From contig NZ_LR778301.1 in NCBI RefSeq assembly GCF_902813185.1, positions 496,001 through 560,000 of the forward strand: DNA of 64,000 bases. Reading direction: 5' to 3'. Below the pieces are notes generated by a model that was given only the letters and a program-made list of their open reading frames with translations, ran no database searches and was not told where the DNA came from. The position numbers were made by a program, and so were the translations under genes. How positions within the stretch are numbered: the stretch's first letter is position 1; each line of letters begins with the position of its first letter. Shown here piece after piece: positions 1-9,020 of the stretch. The DNA comes from Denitratisoma oestradiolicum (lineage in GTDB: Bacteria > Pseudomonadota > Gammaproteobacteria > Burkholderiales > Rhodocyclaceae).

Positions 1-657
1 GGTCAGGAATATCCAGGCCACGGTGGTCCAGGGCCGAGACCACCGTGCCCAGGCCGCGTCCAGCCTGCCGGAGATCAGTGCCGCGATGGCGAAGGCAAAG
101 GCCACGGAGAAGCCCACATAACCCATGTAGAGCAGGGGCGGATGGAATGCCATGCCCGGATCCTGTAGCAGCGGATTCAGATCGTTGCCGTCGGGCGCCG
201 GTGGCAACAGCCGGGTGAAGGGGTTCGAAGTAAACAGCAGAAAGGCGAGAAAACCGACGCTGATGATGCCCATCACGGAAAGCACAGTGGTCACCATGGT
301 CGTTGGAAGCCGGCTACTGAACAATGCCACGGCCAGGGTCCACAGAGCCAGGATCAGCACCCAGAGCAACATGGAACCCTCATGACCGCCCCAGACCGCG
401 GCTACCTTGTAGAACATGGGCAGCAGGGAATTGGAATGCTGGGCCACGTATTCGACCGAGAAGTCATTGGAGATGAAGGCTTTGAGCAGGCAGCCATAGG
501 CGACGGCTACGCAGCCGAACTGGGCCACGGCCGCCGGGCGGGCCAGGGCCATCAGCCGGTCGTCGTGGCGAATGGCTCCCGCCAGGGGTAGCACACCTAG
601 CACGAGGGCAACTGCCAGCGCGGATATCAGGGCGAATTGCCCAATCTCAGGAATCAT
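1..657 (-). CDS. ccmF: Cytochrome c haem lyase subunit CcmF, N-terminal part
   Basis: Only the first 219 codons are present; the gene runs off the left edge (the family is about 650 residues). CcmF is the inner-membrane haem lyase core of System I cytochrome c maturation. The protein starts MIPEIGQFALIS, has WGGHEGSMLLW around residue 80 and HPPLLYMGY further on, all typical of CcmF, with hydrophobic helices between. The ATG at 657 has a GGAG seven bases upstream. It lies downstream of ccmA and ccmB on the same strand, but a porin, a binding protein and a chemoreceptor separate them, and ccmCDE are at 41.6-43.0 kb. That split is unusual for a normally contiguous operon. Confidence 0.93.
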   Translation of the reverse strand, partial: MIPEIGQFALISALAVALVLGVLPLAGAIRHDDRLMALARPAAVAQFGCVAVAYGCLLKAFISNDFSVEYVAQHSNSLLPMFYKVAAVWGGHEGSMLLWVLILALWTLAVALFSSRLPTTMVTTVLSVMGIISVGFLAFLLFTSNPFTRLLPPAPDGNDLNPLLQDPGMAFHPPLLYMGYVGFSVAFAFAIAALISGRLDAAWARWSRPWTTVAWIFLT

Positions 658-740
658 CTAATTTCTCCAGAACGACTTTTGTAGACGGTATTGCATGGGG
701 AGCGCCGGTACAAGACGGCATGAATATTCAAGGTAATGGG

Positions 741-2396
741 TCAGAATCGGAAACGTCCCACCAATCCATTCAAATCAGTGGAAATCCGCGTCATTTCCGC
801 AGCGGTGACCGCAATGTGTTGAAGGGCTGCATTATTGCCCTCCACCAAGCTGGAAATGTGATGCATGGACTGCGCCGCGTGGGCGGTCCCCTCTGATTGC
901 TGTTGGGTCGCGGCGGCGATACCCTGCGTCAGATCGCTTACCTTGCTGGATGCGGCAAGAATCTTGTCAAGGATAGTGCCTATCGAACGAATCTGGACGG
1001 CGCCTTGTTCAACCTCGGTCATGGCTTCTCGCATGGTGGCGACAGCCTGTTCCGAGCGGTTGCCGACGCCACTCAGGAGTTGTCCGATATCTGAGGAACT
1101 GCTGGCGGTGCGTTCTGCCAGCTTTCGCACTTCGTCGGCGACTACGGCGAATCCGCGTCCCTGTTCGCCGGCCCGTGCCGCTTCAATGGCGGCGTTCAGG
1201 GCCAGGAGATTGGTTTGTCCCGCGATGTCGTGAATCACGATGGCCAAGTTTCCGATGTGATTGACGGCATCACAGAGTTCACGAATAGCGGTGCTGGAAT
1301 CCTGTACCGTAGTGACGATTTTTTCCACTGAAGTGAGACCGCTCTGCATGCTGGAGGTTCCTTCCCTGGCCCACTGATGTGCATCCTGCCCGGCATGGTC
1401 GACGCCCGAGGCGCCTTCTGAAACATCCCCGATGGCGCGGCTCATCTGCTCCAGGGAGGCCGACATGTCACTGATCCGGTCACCTTGCTCCTGAGAACTA
1501 CGCGCTGCTTGATCGAGCTTTTCCGATAGTACTGCAGCATTCGAGTAAACTACATTGGAGGTTGTTTGGACCTCGGCCATTAGTTTGCGCAAATCCGTTT
1601 GCATGGCCGCGACAGCCCGCAACAGTTCGTCGAACTCGGTATGCCCCTTGGACGTTATGTTGTGGCTGAAGTCCCCCTCTGCCATGCGGCTGACTGCCTC
1701 TTTGACCCGGCGCAAGGGCAGTGTGATGGTGCGGGACAAGAAGAAATACATGCCCCAGGTGCACAGGATGGCAAGGGCCGCGCCGATCCAGACGATCATC
1801 GACACCCGTGTGCGCAGACGTCCGCTGTCGATGTTCTGCTGCTTGGCCCGCTTCAACAGTAACAGTTCCAGTTGCTTGAGTTGGTGATGCATGCCGGTCA
1901 GCGCCGGATTGAGTTTTTTCAGGATCAATGTGTTGGCCTGGCGATAGTCCCCTCCCTTGAAGGCTTCTGCCACTTCCTTGCCCGCGCTGGTGAAGGCGCT
2001 CAGATTTTCACCGAGTGCGCCGAGAAGGTTGCGTTCGTCGGCCTGTAGGCCCTTGATGCGGGCAAATGCTTCGTAGGCATCCTGAATGTCCGTGATGGAG
2101 TCCTCATAGGCGTTCAGGTGCTTGTCGATGGGATGGTCATGCAGGGCCACCCATTCGCTTTGGGGATCATGCTGGAGGCCGAGCAGCAACTGTGCTCGGG
2201 CATCGTGCATGTTGCTCTCCATGTCGCCGGCTTCCTGGATGGGAACCAGGGCGGTATCGAAGATGTTGATGGCGTCATTGTGCATCATGGCCGACATGCG
2301 GTCGCCCATGGCACTGCCTGCGATGAACCCCGTCGTGACCAGGGCGAAGATGACGATAAGGTGCTGCCTTACTGTCAGGCTACTGAAAACGCTCAT
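741..2396 (-). CDS. Methyl-accepting chemotaxis protein with four-helix-bundle sensor
   Basis: This 551-residue receptor has a first membrane helix near residues 10-28, a mostly helical periplasmic region of about 165 residues resembling the 4HB_MCP sensor, and a second helix near 200-216. A HAMP domain and a cytoplasmic signalling domain follow. The signalling hairpin tip is clear: [20 protein letters not shown] followed by [18 protein letters not shown], the CheA/CheW-binding region. No C-terminal CheR-tethering pentapeptide is visible. It follows the small phosphate-binding-like protein by about 25 bases on the same strand, so the ligand may be linked to that protein or to the upstream porin. 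The ligand cannot be read from sequence. Confidence 0.93.
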   Translation of the reverse strand: MSVFSSLTVRQHLIVIFALVTTGFIAGSAMGDRMSAMMHNDAINIFDTALVPIQEAGDMESNMHDARAQLLLGLQHDPQSEWVALHDHPIDKHLNAYEDSITDIQDAYEAFARIKGLQADERNLLGALGENLSAFTSAGKEVAEAFKGGDYRQANTLILKKLNPALTGMHHQLKQLELLLLKRAKQQNIDSGRLRTRVSMIVWIGAALAILCTWGMYFFLSRTITLPLRRVKEAVSRMAEGDFSHNITSKGHTEFDELLRAVAAMQTDLRKLMAEVQTTSNVVYSNAAVLSEKLDQAARSSQEQGDRISDMSASLEQMSRAIGDVSEGASGVDHAGQDAHQWAREGTSSMQSGLTSVEKIVTTVQDSSTAIRELCDAVNHIGNLAIVIHDIAGQTNLLALNAAIEAARAGEQGRGFAVVADEVRKLAERTASSSSDIGQLLSGVGNRSEQAVATMREAMTEVEQGAVQIRSIGTILDKILAASSKVSDLTQGIAAATQQQSEGTAHAAQSMHHISSLVEGNNAALQHIAVTAAEMTRISTDLNGLVGRFRF

Positions 2397-2420
2397 GGGT
2401 CACGACGGGAAATCGGTATA

Positions 2421-2819
2421 TCAATATTGCACAATGACATTGGCACCAGCGGCCTGGCGGCTGACGTAACCGATGGCGCCAGGTGTTCGTTTGACAAAAT
2501 CCAGTACTTCCGCGTCCCCCGACTTGATCGGCGGCGGAGTTAACCCTTCACGGAAGGACTTCTTGGCCCAGGTGTTGGCGTAGCGATCCGGGTCCATCTT
2601 GAGCATTTTGGAGAGGAAGTCGCCCTGAACGGCACCGTTATCCACAGGCACCAGCTTGATCGAGCCAGCGAACTGCATATTGCCGACGAATACCTCCTTG
2701 ATGTCGCTGGCACCGAGCCGTACCGAGCTGTGGGCCACGACATAACCCTCGGCCAGCGCATAGCTCGGTGTGACGGCCAGGATGGCGATGAGTCCGGCGA
2801 TTGCCTTGATGTAGTTCAT
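2421..2819 (-). CDS. Small periplasmic phosphate-binding-like (PBP fold) protein
   Basis: This 132-residue protein has a signal peptide (MNYIKAIAGLIAILAVTPS, cleavage near SYALA). Its body resembles the N-terminal part of PstS-like binding proteins: an early SVRLGASDIKEVFVG stretch and a late TPGAIGYVSRQAAG, which matches the typical PGAIGYV motif. Full PstS proteins are over 300 residues, so this is a stand-alone mini domain. An in-frame ATG at 2834 overlaps the porin stop codon, but the ATG at 2819 has AAAGGGA in the right place and directly begins the signal peptide, so I chose it. It sits between a porin and a chemoreceptor. A role in anion or phosphate sensing is inference. Confidence 0.75.
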   Translation of the reverse strand: MNYIKAIAGLIAILAVTPSYALAEGYVVAHSSVRLGASDIKEVFVGNMQFAGSIKLVPVDNGAVQGDFLSKMLKMDPDRYANTWAKKSFREGLTPPPIKSGDAEVLDFVKRTPGAIGYVSRQAAGANVIVQY

Positions 2820-2833
2820 GGAAGTCCCTTTCA

Positions 2834-4237
2834 TCAGAAGCGCACCGAATATTGGATACGGGCTTCGTTGTAGTCATTGTTCAAATCAGGACCAAGGTCT
2901 CCCTGCTGTGTGCGTAGCAGTTCGAATTTGAGGGCAGCCTTAGGATCCAGGTCGTAGCGTATGCCGGCAGCGAGGCGACTATAGGAACGTCCACTGGACT
3001 GGACACCAAAATAATTGTCGGTCTGGTCCAGGATGGCCCGCTCGGTTCGTACGAAGGGGGTTAACAGGCCAATATTGTAACCAGCCTGCATGTAGCCAGC
3101 CCATGAGCTGTGGGTGCCGGTACTGCCGGAAATGTCCTGGTTGCGGAAGCCATAGTACTCACCCAGCACTTCCCAATTGTTGTCCTGGTAGGTCAGGTAC
3201 CCCCCCAGCATGCGAAGCTGGGTCTGGTTCATATCCACACTGTCATCCTCGATCTTGGCGCGCAGGCCATGGAGGCCGAGACGCAGGCCGTCCAGGACGC
3301 GGGGTTCGACCCAGGCAGTGAAGCCCGAGGAATAGGCGTGGCTGGTGCGACCGCCCTGGCGCATGTCCAATACGCCCGTGCCGGCATAGCCACCGAGGGC
3401 AACGGTCGGGCTGAAGGCGGTGGGATTGGTCACGGCCACGGCGCCAGAGGGGGCGGAAAGGTCGACCCCGATGGTCGGTGCGTTGCCGAAATACAGGTCG
3501 TAGCCCAGTCTGGTCGAGTCACCGCTGAAGGCGCCGGTCAGCCAGGCTCCCGTGGTGTGGGCGGGAACGATGCCGCCCCGGTCCTCGAATTCCAGGAAGC
3601 GGGGCCGCAGGATGGAGGTCTGGATCTGGGCGCCATGGTGGAATGCGGTATTCCAACTGCCGTAGGGCGTGTGGAAGCGGCCGACCCAGGCGGTGGCGGC
3701 ATCGCTGAACAGATAGCCCATCTGCACACGTTCCAGGTCGGTGGCCACCGAACCGTCCCGATCCACCTCGAACACCAGTTCGATCAGGCTGCGCACCCGA
3801 TCGCCGAACTTGGGCGTCAGGTAGAGATCCAGGTTGCCGACGGTAAACCCTTTGGTGCCCTTGCCATACACCGCATTGTTCTCGCGGCCATGGACCAGAC
3901 CCACGTCGGCAAAGCCATGTACCGGCAGGCTCTCGTCATTGGACCGGTTGGACAGCCCGCTACCCAGTTGGGCGACCTGACTTTCCAGGGCTTCGACCCG
4001 CTTTTGCTGCTCGATCACGACCGGGGGGGGCGCGACGGCGGCCGTCTTGGCCTGTTCCAGTTGCTGAACCTTGGCGGACAGCGCCTCGATCATTTGCAGG
4101 CTGCGCTCCAGCTTGCGCTCCAGTTCCTCCACGCGGGCGGCGTCGGCCTTGCCTGGCTTGGCGGCACTGGCGGGGGTGGCGGCAAGGGCGCAGGCGATAC
4201 CCGCGCTTGCCAGCAATACACGATTTTTCGAAATCAT
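2834..4237 (-). CDS. Outer membrane porin with N-terminal coiled coil
   Basis: A 467-residue outer membrane barrel. It has a signal peptide (MISKNRVLLASAGIACALA, ending TPASA) and then a heptad-rich stretch of about 45 residues (VEELERKLERSLQMIEALSA) predicted to form a trimeric coiled coil. The rest shows alternating hydrophobic strands with aromatic girdles and ends in the outer-membrane signature IQYSVRF. The track-length frame begins at 4276, but the ATG at 4237 carries a strong GGAGGAG and starts the signal peptide. It lies between ccmB and the phosphate-binding-like gene in one co-directional run. Substrate is unknown; an OprO/OprP-like anion porin is possible given the neighbour. Confidence 0.82.
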   Translation of the reverse strand: MISKNRVLLASAGIACALAATPASAAKPGKADAARVEELERKLERSLQMIEALSAKVQQLEQAKTAAVAPPPVVIEQQKRVEALESQVAQLGSGLSNRSNDESLPVHGFADVGLVHGRENNAVYGKGTKGFTVGNLDLYLTPKFGDRVRSLIELVFEVDRDGSVATDLERVQMGYLFSDAATAWVGRFHTPYGSWNTAFHHGAQIQTSILRPRFLEFEDRGGIVPAHTTGAWLTGAFSGDSTRLGYDLYFGNAPTIGVDLSAPSGAVAVTNPTAFSPTVALGGYAGTGVLDMRQGGRTSHAYSSGFTAWVEPRVLDGLRLGLHGLRAKIEDDSVDMNQTQLRMLGGYLTYQDNNWEVLGEYYGFRNQDISGSTGTHSSWAGYMQAGYNIGLLTPFVRTERAILDQTDNYFGVQSSGRSYSRLAAGIRYDLDPKAALKFELLRTQQGDLGPDLNNDYNEARIQYSVRF

Positions 4238-4342
4238 AGAACTCCTCCCAAAAGGACCATCAGAAGCAATACTCATTCCAGAGGAAGTGGAGTTTGACCG
4301 ATGTCAATGTTTCCAGCAAAGACAAGACCCTTGCCCTCCCGA

Positions 4343-5011
4343 TCATTCCAGCGCAATCCGCAATGCCGAAGCCGCCGCCCAGGGGGCGAAGCCCACGGCG
4401 GCCAGGGTAATGGCCGCCAGCAGGGAAAGGTGGGCCTGAGGATCCAGTCCGGTCAGGGTCGCGTCCACGGCGCCGGCGCCGAAGATCAGCACTGGAATAT
4501 ATAGAGGCAGTACCAGCAGGGCAAGCAACACCCCGCCGCCGCGCAGTCCCAGGGTGAGGGCGGCGCCTATGCTGCCGATGGCGGAGAGAGCCGGGGTACC
4601 CAGCAGAACGGAGATCGTGAGGGTGATCAGACCTTCGGCGGGCAGGTCGAATTGCAGGCCCACGATCGGGACCATCAGGGCCAGGGGAAGGCCGGAGAGC
4701 ATCCAGTGGGCGATGATTTTTCCCAATACCAGGAATGGCAGGGGATGGGGGGTCAGGGCCAGTTGCTCCAGGGTGCCGTCGTGGAAATCATCGGCGAACA
4801 GGCGCGGCAGGGACAGCATGGTGGCCAGCAGGGCTGCAACCCAGACCACGCCGGGCGCGAGCTTTCTCAGCAGGTCAGGGTCCGGCCCCACGCCCAGAGG
4901 AAACAGACTGACCACGATGATGAAAAAGAATAGCGTGGAGGCCAGATCCGATTGGCGGCGCATGGCCAGACGAATGTCCCGCGCTGCCAGACAGTATATG
5001 GCGTTCAGCAT
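4343..5011 (-). CDS. ccmB: Haem exporter protein CcmB
   Basis: CcmB is the integral membrane subunit of the CcmAB ABC complex, which drives release of holo-CcmE during System I cytochrome c maturation. The 222-residue length is normal for the family. It has six hydrophobic segments, the characteristic start ARDIRLAMRRQSDLAS, and LFADDFHDGTLEQLALTPHP, which matches the conserved CcmB region between helices 2 and 3. It starts about 37 bases after ccmA on the same strand. The usual next gene, ccmC, is absent here and is found about 37 kb away. Confidence 0.96.
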   Translation of the reverse strand: MLNAIYCLAARDIRLAMRRQSDLASTLFFFIIVVSLFPLGVGPDPDLLRKLAPGVVWVAALLATMLSLPRLFADDFHDGTLEQLALTPHPLPFLVLGKIIAHWMLSGLPLALMVPIVGLQFDLPAEGLITLTISVLLGTPALSAIGSIGAALTLGLRGGGVLLALLVLPLYIPVLIFGAGAVDATLTGLDPQAHLSLLAAITLAAVGFAPWAAASALRIALE

Positions 5012-5048
5012 GGCGGTGCTCCGGTTGGGACGGGGGGCAGGCCTGTCA

Positions 5049-5669
5049 TCATCCGGCGCCTATACGGAGTTCCTTGACGGCGCCGGCGCTGATTGCCACG
5101 GGCTGGTGGGTCGTCATCACGCACAATCCGCCTCGTTGCAGGTGTCCGCCTATGAGTTCCGCCAGCCAGCCGACTGCTGTGCTATCCAGGGCGACAAAAG
5201 GTTCGTCCAGAATCCACAGGGCGCAACGCTTTTTCACTAGCCGAGCCAGGGCCACGCGCCGTTTCTGTCCCTGGGACAGGTATTTGCAGGCGATATCCTC
5301 CCGCCCCGCCAGCCCGACCTGTTCCAGGGCGTCCACCGCATCATCCTCCGCTAGGTGTTCTCCGTGCAATCGGGCCGAGGTCAGCAGGTTTTCCAGGGGC
5401 GTCAGGTCCTCCTTGGTTCCGTTGTGATGTCCCAGGTAGCACAGTTCGGCTCGGTAATTTTCGGCCTGACGTTTGATGGAACTACCCTTCCAGAGAATCT
5501 CGCCAGCGACCGGCGGCAGCAGGCCCACCAGCATGCGCAGCAGGCTGGTTTTGCCTGCTCCGTTCCTGCCCTGCAAATACAGCAGTTCCCCAGCATCGAG
5601 GGTAAAGCCGAGATGGGAAAACAATTGGCGCTCGCCACGTACACACTGGAGATTCTGGGCTTGCAGCAT
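5049..5669 (-). CDS. ccmA: Cytochrome c biogenesis ATPase CcmA
   Basis: CcmA is the ATPase of the CcmABCD release complex. The 206-residue protein has Walker A GRNGAGKTSLLR near residue 35, the ABC signature LSQGQKRRVALARL near 130, Walker B LWILDEP near 150, and a switch histidine in MTTHQP. It begins MLQAQNLQCVRGERQLF, typical of the family. It is the first of the ccmAB pair and follows a triheme c7 cytochrome gene by about 120 bases on the same strand. This places cytochrome production and maturation in one co-directional run. Confidence 0.96.
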   Translation of the reverse strand: MLQAQNLQCVRGERQLFSHLGFTLDAGELLYLQGRNGAGKTSLLRMLVGLLPPVAGEILWKGSSIKRQAENYRAELCYLGHHNGTKEDLTPLENLLTSARLHGEHLAEDDAVDALEQVGLAGREDIACKYLSQGQKRRVALARLVKKRCALWILDEPFVALDSTAVGWLAELIGGHLQRGGLCVMTTHQPVAISAGAVKELRIGAG

Positions 5670-5789
5670 GAATTCGGATGGACAGGATGGGTCGACTGGG
5701 TGGCGCTGGACGCCTGGGAGCGGGGCAGTCTACCCGCAGATGGGAAAATTCAGAAATTGGACATGCAGAAGTCCCTTCCATCGGGAAAT

Positions 5790-6446
5790 CTATTGTCCCG
5801 ACGGGGCGCTGCCGCTCGCGGAACCCTGTTGGGGCACGCTGTGGCAGCGCTGGCAAGAGAAAAAGGTGATGAAGGCGACCCGGTCATGGCATTTGCCGCA
5901 GTACTGTCCCCGGAAAATGTCGGCCATGCGGATGGCTGTGCTGCCGGCCACGGGCTGGAAGGGATCTGGATGGCAATTGGTGCAGGCCAGCCACAGGGTA
6001 TGGGACTTGTGGGGAAAGCGCACATGGGGCATTTCCTTGGTGTTGCGCATGATGATGTCCAGGTCCAGCACTTCCATTTTACCCTTGCCCCCCAGGCTTT
6101 CCCGGGGGGTGATGCTGCCCTCCCGCAGGGCGCGCATCCAGTCTGGGAAGCCGTTGCTGTCGTGGGGCAGGATGGCGGTGGCCTCCTCGATCCTTTGCAG
6201 GCGGCCCAGGTCCGGATTGCCGGGATCGTAATAGCTTTCCCGCTCAAGAGTCCGGCGCGCCGGCGAGTCGATGGTTTTCACGGGTGGCAGCGGGAGGGAA
6301 GGCTCCACTGCCGCAGGGGCTTCCATGCCGGGGGCAGGCTTGAACTGTGCCCACCGTTCCTGGTCCCGGGCCTGGAGCAGACCAGGCAGCAGCCCCAGGC
6401 CGAGCAGGGCGGCCAGCCAGGGACCGTAACTGGAGTGGTGTTTCAT
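5790..6446 (-). CDS. Triheme c7-type cytochrome (long form)
   Basis: A 218-residue secreted protein with a signal peptide (cleavage near LLQARA-like residues around 27) and three CXXCH sites: CTNCH, CGKCH and CQRCH. Before the first haem is MPHVRFPHKSHTLWLACTNC; the FPHK-H-WL pattern recurs in the paralogues at 29862 (C-terminal half) and 31758. The spacing fits the triheme cytochrome c7 domain, a bis-histidine periplasmic electron carrier fold. A GAGGAGC precedes the ATG. It lies between the sensor kinase/regulator pair and ccmA, so it may be controlled by that two-component system (inference). Confidence 0.85.
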   Translation of the reverse strand: MKHHSSYGPWLAALLGLGLLPGLLQARDQERWAQFKPAPGMEAPAAVEPSLPLPPVKTIDSPARRTLERESYYDPGNPDLGRLQRIEEATAILPHDSNGFPDWMRALREGSITPRESLGGKGKMEVLDLDIIMRNTKEMPHVRFPHKSHTLWLACTNCHPDPFQPVAGSTAIRMADIFRGQYCGKCHDRVAFITFFSCQRCHSVPQQGSASGSAPSGQ

Positions 6447-6464
6447 GGACGCTCCTCGGGCGCT

Positions 6465-7490
6465 TCAGACGTTGCTCGGGAACAGGCTGCGGACAAGTCG
6501 CCCCACCCGCTGGCCCAGGCTTTCGTCCCGTGTCCCGCCAGTGGCGTCGGCCAGGGTCACGGAGGAGAGCCGTGCGTCGTCAAGGTGTGATGACTGAGCC
6601 GTCAGGGGTTCCGTCCGGTAACGTTCCTGCAAGCCAGGGTCCTGAGTCAGTTGCCGGTTCAGCTTCAGGGCCTGGATCAGGGTTTCGCCCAGCTGTCCAT
6701 CGTCGATCGGTTTGGACAGGAAACGAAAAATCTGGCCCTGGTTGATCAGGGCCGATATGGAATCGGTACTGATGGTCCGGGACAGCAGGACGGCGACGAC
6801 CTGGGGGTGGCGTTGCCGAATCAGGCACAGGGGCGGGATCAAGTCCGCGGTTCCCAGGGCTGTTTCCGAGATCAGTACGCTGACGGCCTGATGCCTCATC
6901 ACATGCACAGCGTCGGCCACGGTGGAGACCTGGATGACCTCGGCCAGTTTCTGGACGGCGGCCTGAACCGCGCACAAGGTGGTCGGGCAGTTGTCCAGCA
7001 CGAGTATGGGGGCCGCGCCGGTAGTACCTTCGGAAACCATTGCCTCCTGTCTCGTGGTGCTGGGCAGTTCGGCGGCGCGTGCGATATCGGCGGCCTGGGC
7101 GATCATTCTTGGCAAGTCGTCCACGTCCCAGGGCTTGGTGATGTAGCGATAAACCTCGGCTTCGTTGATCGAGCTGAGCAGCGCCGGCAAGTCGGCATAG
7201 CCGGTGAGCAGGAAGCGCATCGAGCGCGGCGTCAGGGTCTTCACCATGGTGAGGAATTCGACGCCACCCATCTCCGGCATGCGCTGGTCACTGATGACGA
7301 CGTCGAACGCCTGCTGCTGGATGCGCGCAATTCCCTCCTGGCCACTGGTGGCGGTGATGACCTCAAAGTCCTTCTGTAGCAGCCAGTACAGGGCTCTCAG
7401 GATATGGGGTTCGTCATCAACGCACAGCACGCGGCCCTTCTTCAGGGAAAGGCTTGTGGGCATGGTCATGGAAATATCGGCGTTCTGCAT
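6465..7490 (-). CDS. Response regulator with two receiver domains
   Basis: This 341-residue protein has an N-terminal receiver domain (GRVLCVDDEPHILRAL, phospho-acceptor in VVISDQRMPEMGG, switch and lysine region FLLTGYADLP and YRYITKPWD). A second receiver-like domain spans about residues 165-290. In the second, the acceptor position reads VLISETALG, so the aspartate is missing, while the lysine loop RFLSKPID is kept. There is no DNA-binding or enzymatic output domain, so it must act through protein contacts. It begins 14 bases after the histidine kinase stop and is almost certainly its partner. A serine-rich tail of about 50 residues follows. Confidence 0.88.
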   Translation of the reverse strand: MQNADISMTMPTSLSLKKGRVLCVDDEPHILRALYWLLQKDFEVITATSGQEGIARIQQQAFDVVISDQRMPEMGGVEFLTMVKTLTPRSMRFLLTGYADLPALLSSINEAEVYRYITKPWDVDDLPRMIAQAADIARAAELPSTTRQEAMVSEGTTGAAPILVLDNCPTTLCAVQAAVQKLAEVIQVSTVADAVHVMRHQAVSVLISETALGTADLIPPLCLIRQRHPQVVAVLLSRTISTDSISALINQGQIFRFLSKPIDDGQLGETLIQALKLNRQLTQDPGLQERYRTEPLTAQSSHLDDARLSSVTLADATGGTRDESLGQRVGRLVRSLFPSNV

Positions 7491-7504
7491 GAAGTGGGGC
7501 CGGA

Positions 7505-8956
7505 TCAGGGTCGGGGGCGGGATGAGGTGAGGTCGGGGTTCCGGACGGGCAGTGTAACCGTGAAGCGGGTGCCGCTTCCTTCCTTGGTCTCGACATGGAT
7601 TTCGCCGCAGTGGCTCTTCACGATATCCGCGACGATGGGCAGGCCCAGCCCTGTTCCCTGGTCTCCGGGCTTGGTGGTGTAGTAACTCTCGAAAATATGG
7701 GGCAGCACGTCGGCGGGTATGCCTGTGCCGTCATCGATCACCTCCACATGGACCCGACCGTCCTGGGCATAGCTGCGGACCCGAATTTCTCCCGCAGCGG
7801 TGATGGCGTCCGCGGCGTTGTTGATCAGATTGATGAACATCTGGTTGAGTTGTGACGGATTGCATTCCACTTCAGGCAGGGGAGAAAAATCCTCCGTGAT
7901 ACGGATGCGGGTGGGCAAGGTGCTACGGGCGATATAGACCACCGTATGCAGTGTTGTGTTGAGGTCCGCCGCAATGATGGTGGCACGGTCGATTCGGGTG
8001 AAGTTTCGCAGTTGCGTGACCATGTCCCGCATCTGGTCCAGTCCTTCCAGAACATCCTCCAGCATGGGCACCACGGGTACGCTCGGTATTGCCACGGCAT
8101 CAACCTCGGCATCGCTGGGCGAATCGTTGTGAAGCACATCCAGGGCCAGGATGATGTTGTTGCGTGAAAAGGCGATGGGGGTGTTGAGCTGGTGCGCCAC
8201 ACCGGCTACCAGTTGTCCCATGGAGGACATCTTTTCCGACTGGGCCAGTTGCTGCTGAAAGCGCTGCTGGTCGCGTGCCTGTTGCTGGATGATGCGATCG
8301 GCCCGGCGCACGATCAGCAGCAGGGCGAAATACAGGGTGCCAAACGCGATGATCAGGGCCAGAGTCAGCAGGTGCTCAGCCTTATTGATCCGGGCCAGCA
8401 GGGGGGTGGCATCGGAATAGATTTCAAAGACGCCGATAATTTGTCGGGTGCCAGGATCCCGCTGGGGAATATAGCTCTGGATCAGGTCGCGGTTTTCGAC
8501 TACCTGCTCGAAGGCGCTGAATTTGTCCTTATGAACCAGCTCGGTGCGGGTTTCACCCGCCAGAGCGCCCATGAATCCGGCGTTGCCACGTTTGTCTTCG
8601 CCGATCTGGTTCAGCTCGGACGAATAGATTGTGCGTCCGAGGGCATCGTACACCTTGATCTTGTATACCGAGCTGCCCCGAATCTGGTCCGCAACCCGGC
8701 GATGAATTTCCTGAATCCGAACATGCCGGGCCAGTTCTCTGGATGGCATCGAGGCGGATTCCCGCAACAGGGGAATAAAATGTTCCTGCCACAGTTGGTT
8801 GGCCAGTACCCGAGTCAGGTCTGCATTGTTCGACTCCTGCATCAGCAGCATGTTGTCCTGGGCCGACTTGCGATAGATGTAGCCCAGGCCACTGCTGGCA
8901 ATGGCAAAAAACACCAGGCTGGTCAGGGTGAAGTATCGGGTGAGTCGGAATGACAT
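7505..8956 (-). CDS. Membrane-bound sensor histidine kinase
   Basis: A 483-residue kinase: membrane helix near residues 8-28, periplasmic sensor of about 170 residues (double-CACHE-like in length, unidentified), and a second helix (LALIIAFGTLYFALLLIV). A coiled-coil linker and a HisKA region follow, with phospho-acceptor histidine in AGVAHQLNTPIAFSRN. The ATPase domain has the N box INNAADAI, G1 DDGTGIPADV and G2 GTGLGLPI. The frame extends upstream to 9202, but the ATG at 8956 starts the first membrane helix and clears the divergent gene at 9021. It is cotranscribed with the double-receiver regulator and, by position, with a triheme cytochrome. Confidence 0.9.
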   Translation of the reverse strand: MSFRLTRYFTLTSLVFFAIASSGLGYIYRKSAQDNMLLMQESNNADLTRVLANQLWQEHFIPLLRESASMPSRELARHVRIQEIHRRVADQIRGSSVYKIKVYDALGRTIYSSELNQIGEDKRGNAGFMGALAGETRTELVHKDKFSAFEQVVENRDLIQSYIPQRDPGTRQIIGVFEIYSDATPLLARINKAEHLLTLALIIAFGTLYFALLLIVRRADRIIQQQARDQQRFQQQLAQSEKMSSMGQLVAGVAHQLNTPIAFSRNNIILALDVLHNDSPSDAEVDAVAIPSVPVVPMLEDVLEGLDQMRDMVTQLRNFTRIDRATIIAADLNTTLHTVVYIARSTLPTRIRITEDFSPLPEVECNPSQLNQMFINLINNAADAITAAGEIRVRSYAQDGRVHVEVIDDGTGIPADVLPHIFESYYTTKPGDQGTGLGLPIVADIVKSHCGEIHVETKEGSGTRFTVTLPVRNPDLTSSRPRP

Positions 8957-9020
8957 GGAAATGTTGGCTGCTGGGTGTAGTCTATGACCCTGTTTATTAG
9001 AATGCCATTCTACGGAGTGA

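Noticed and set aside
3110..4297. Long plus-strand open frame of about 395 codons opposite the porin
   Set aside because: It is the mirror of the porin's codon pattern in GC-rich DNA; no start signal, domain or signal peptide.
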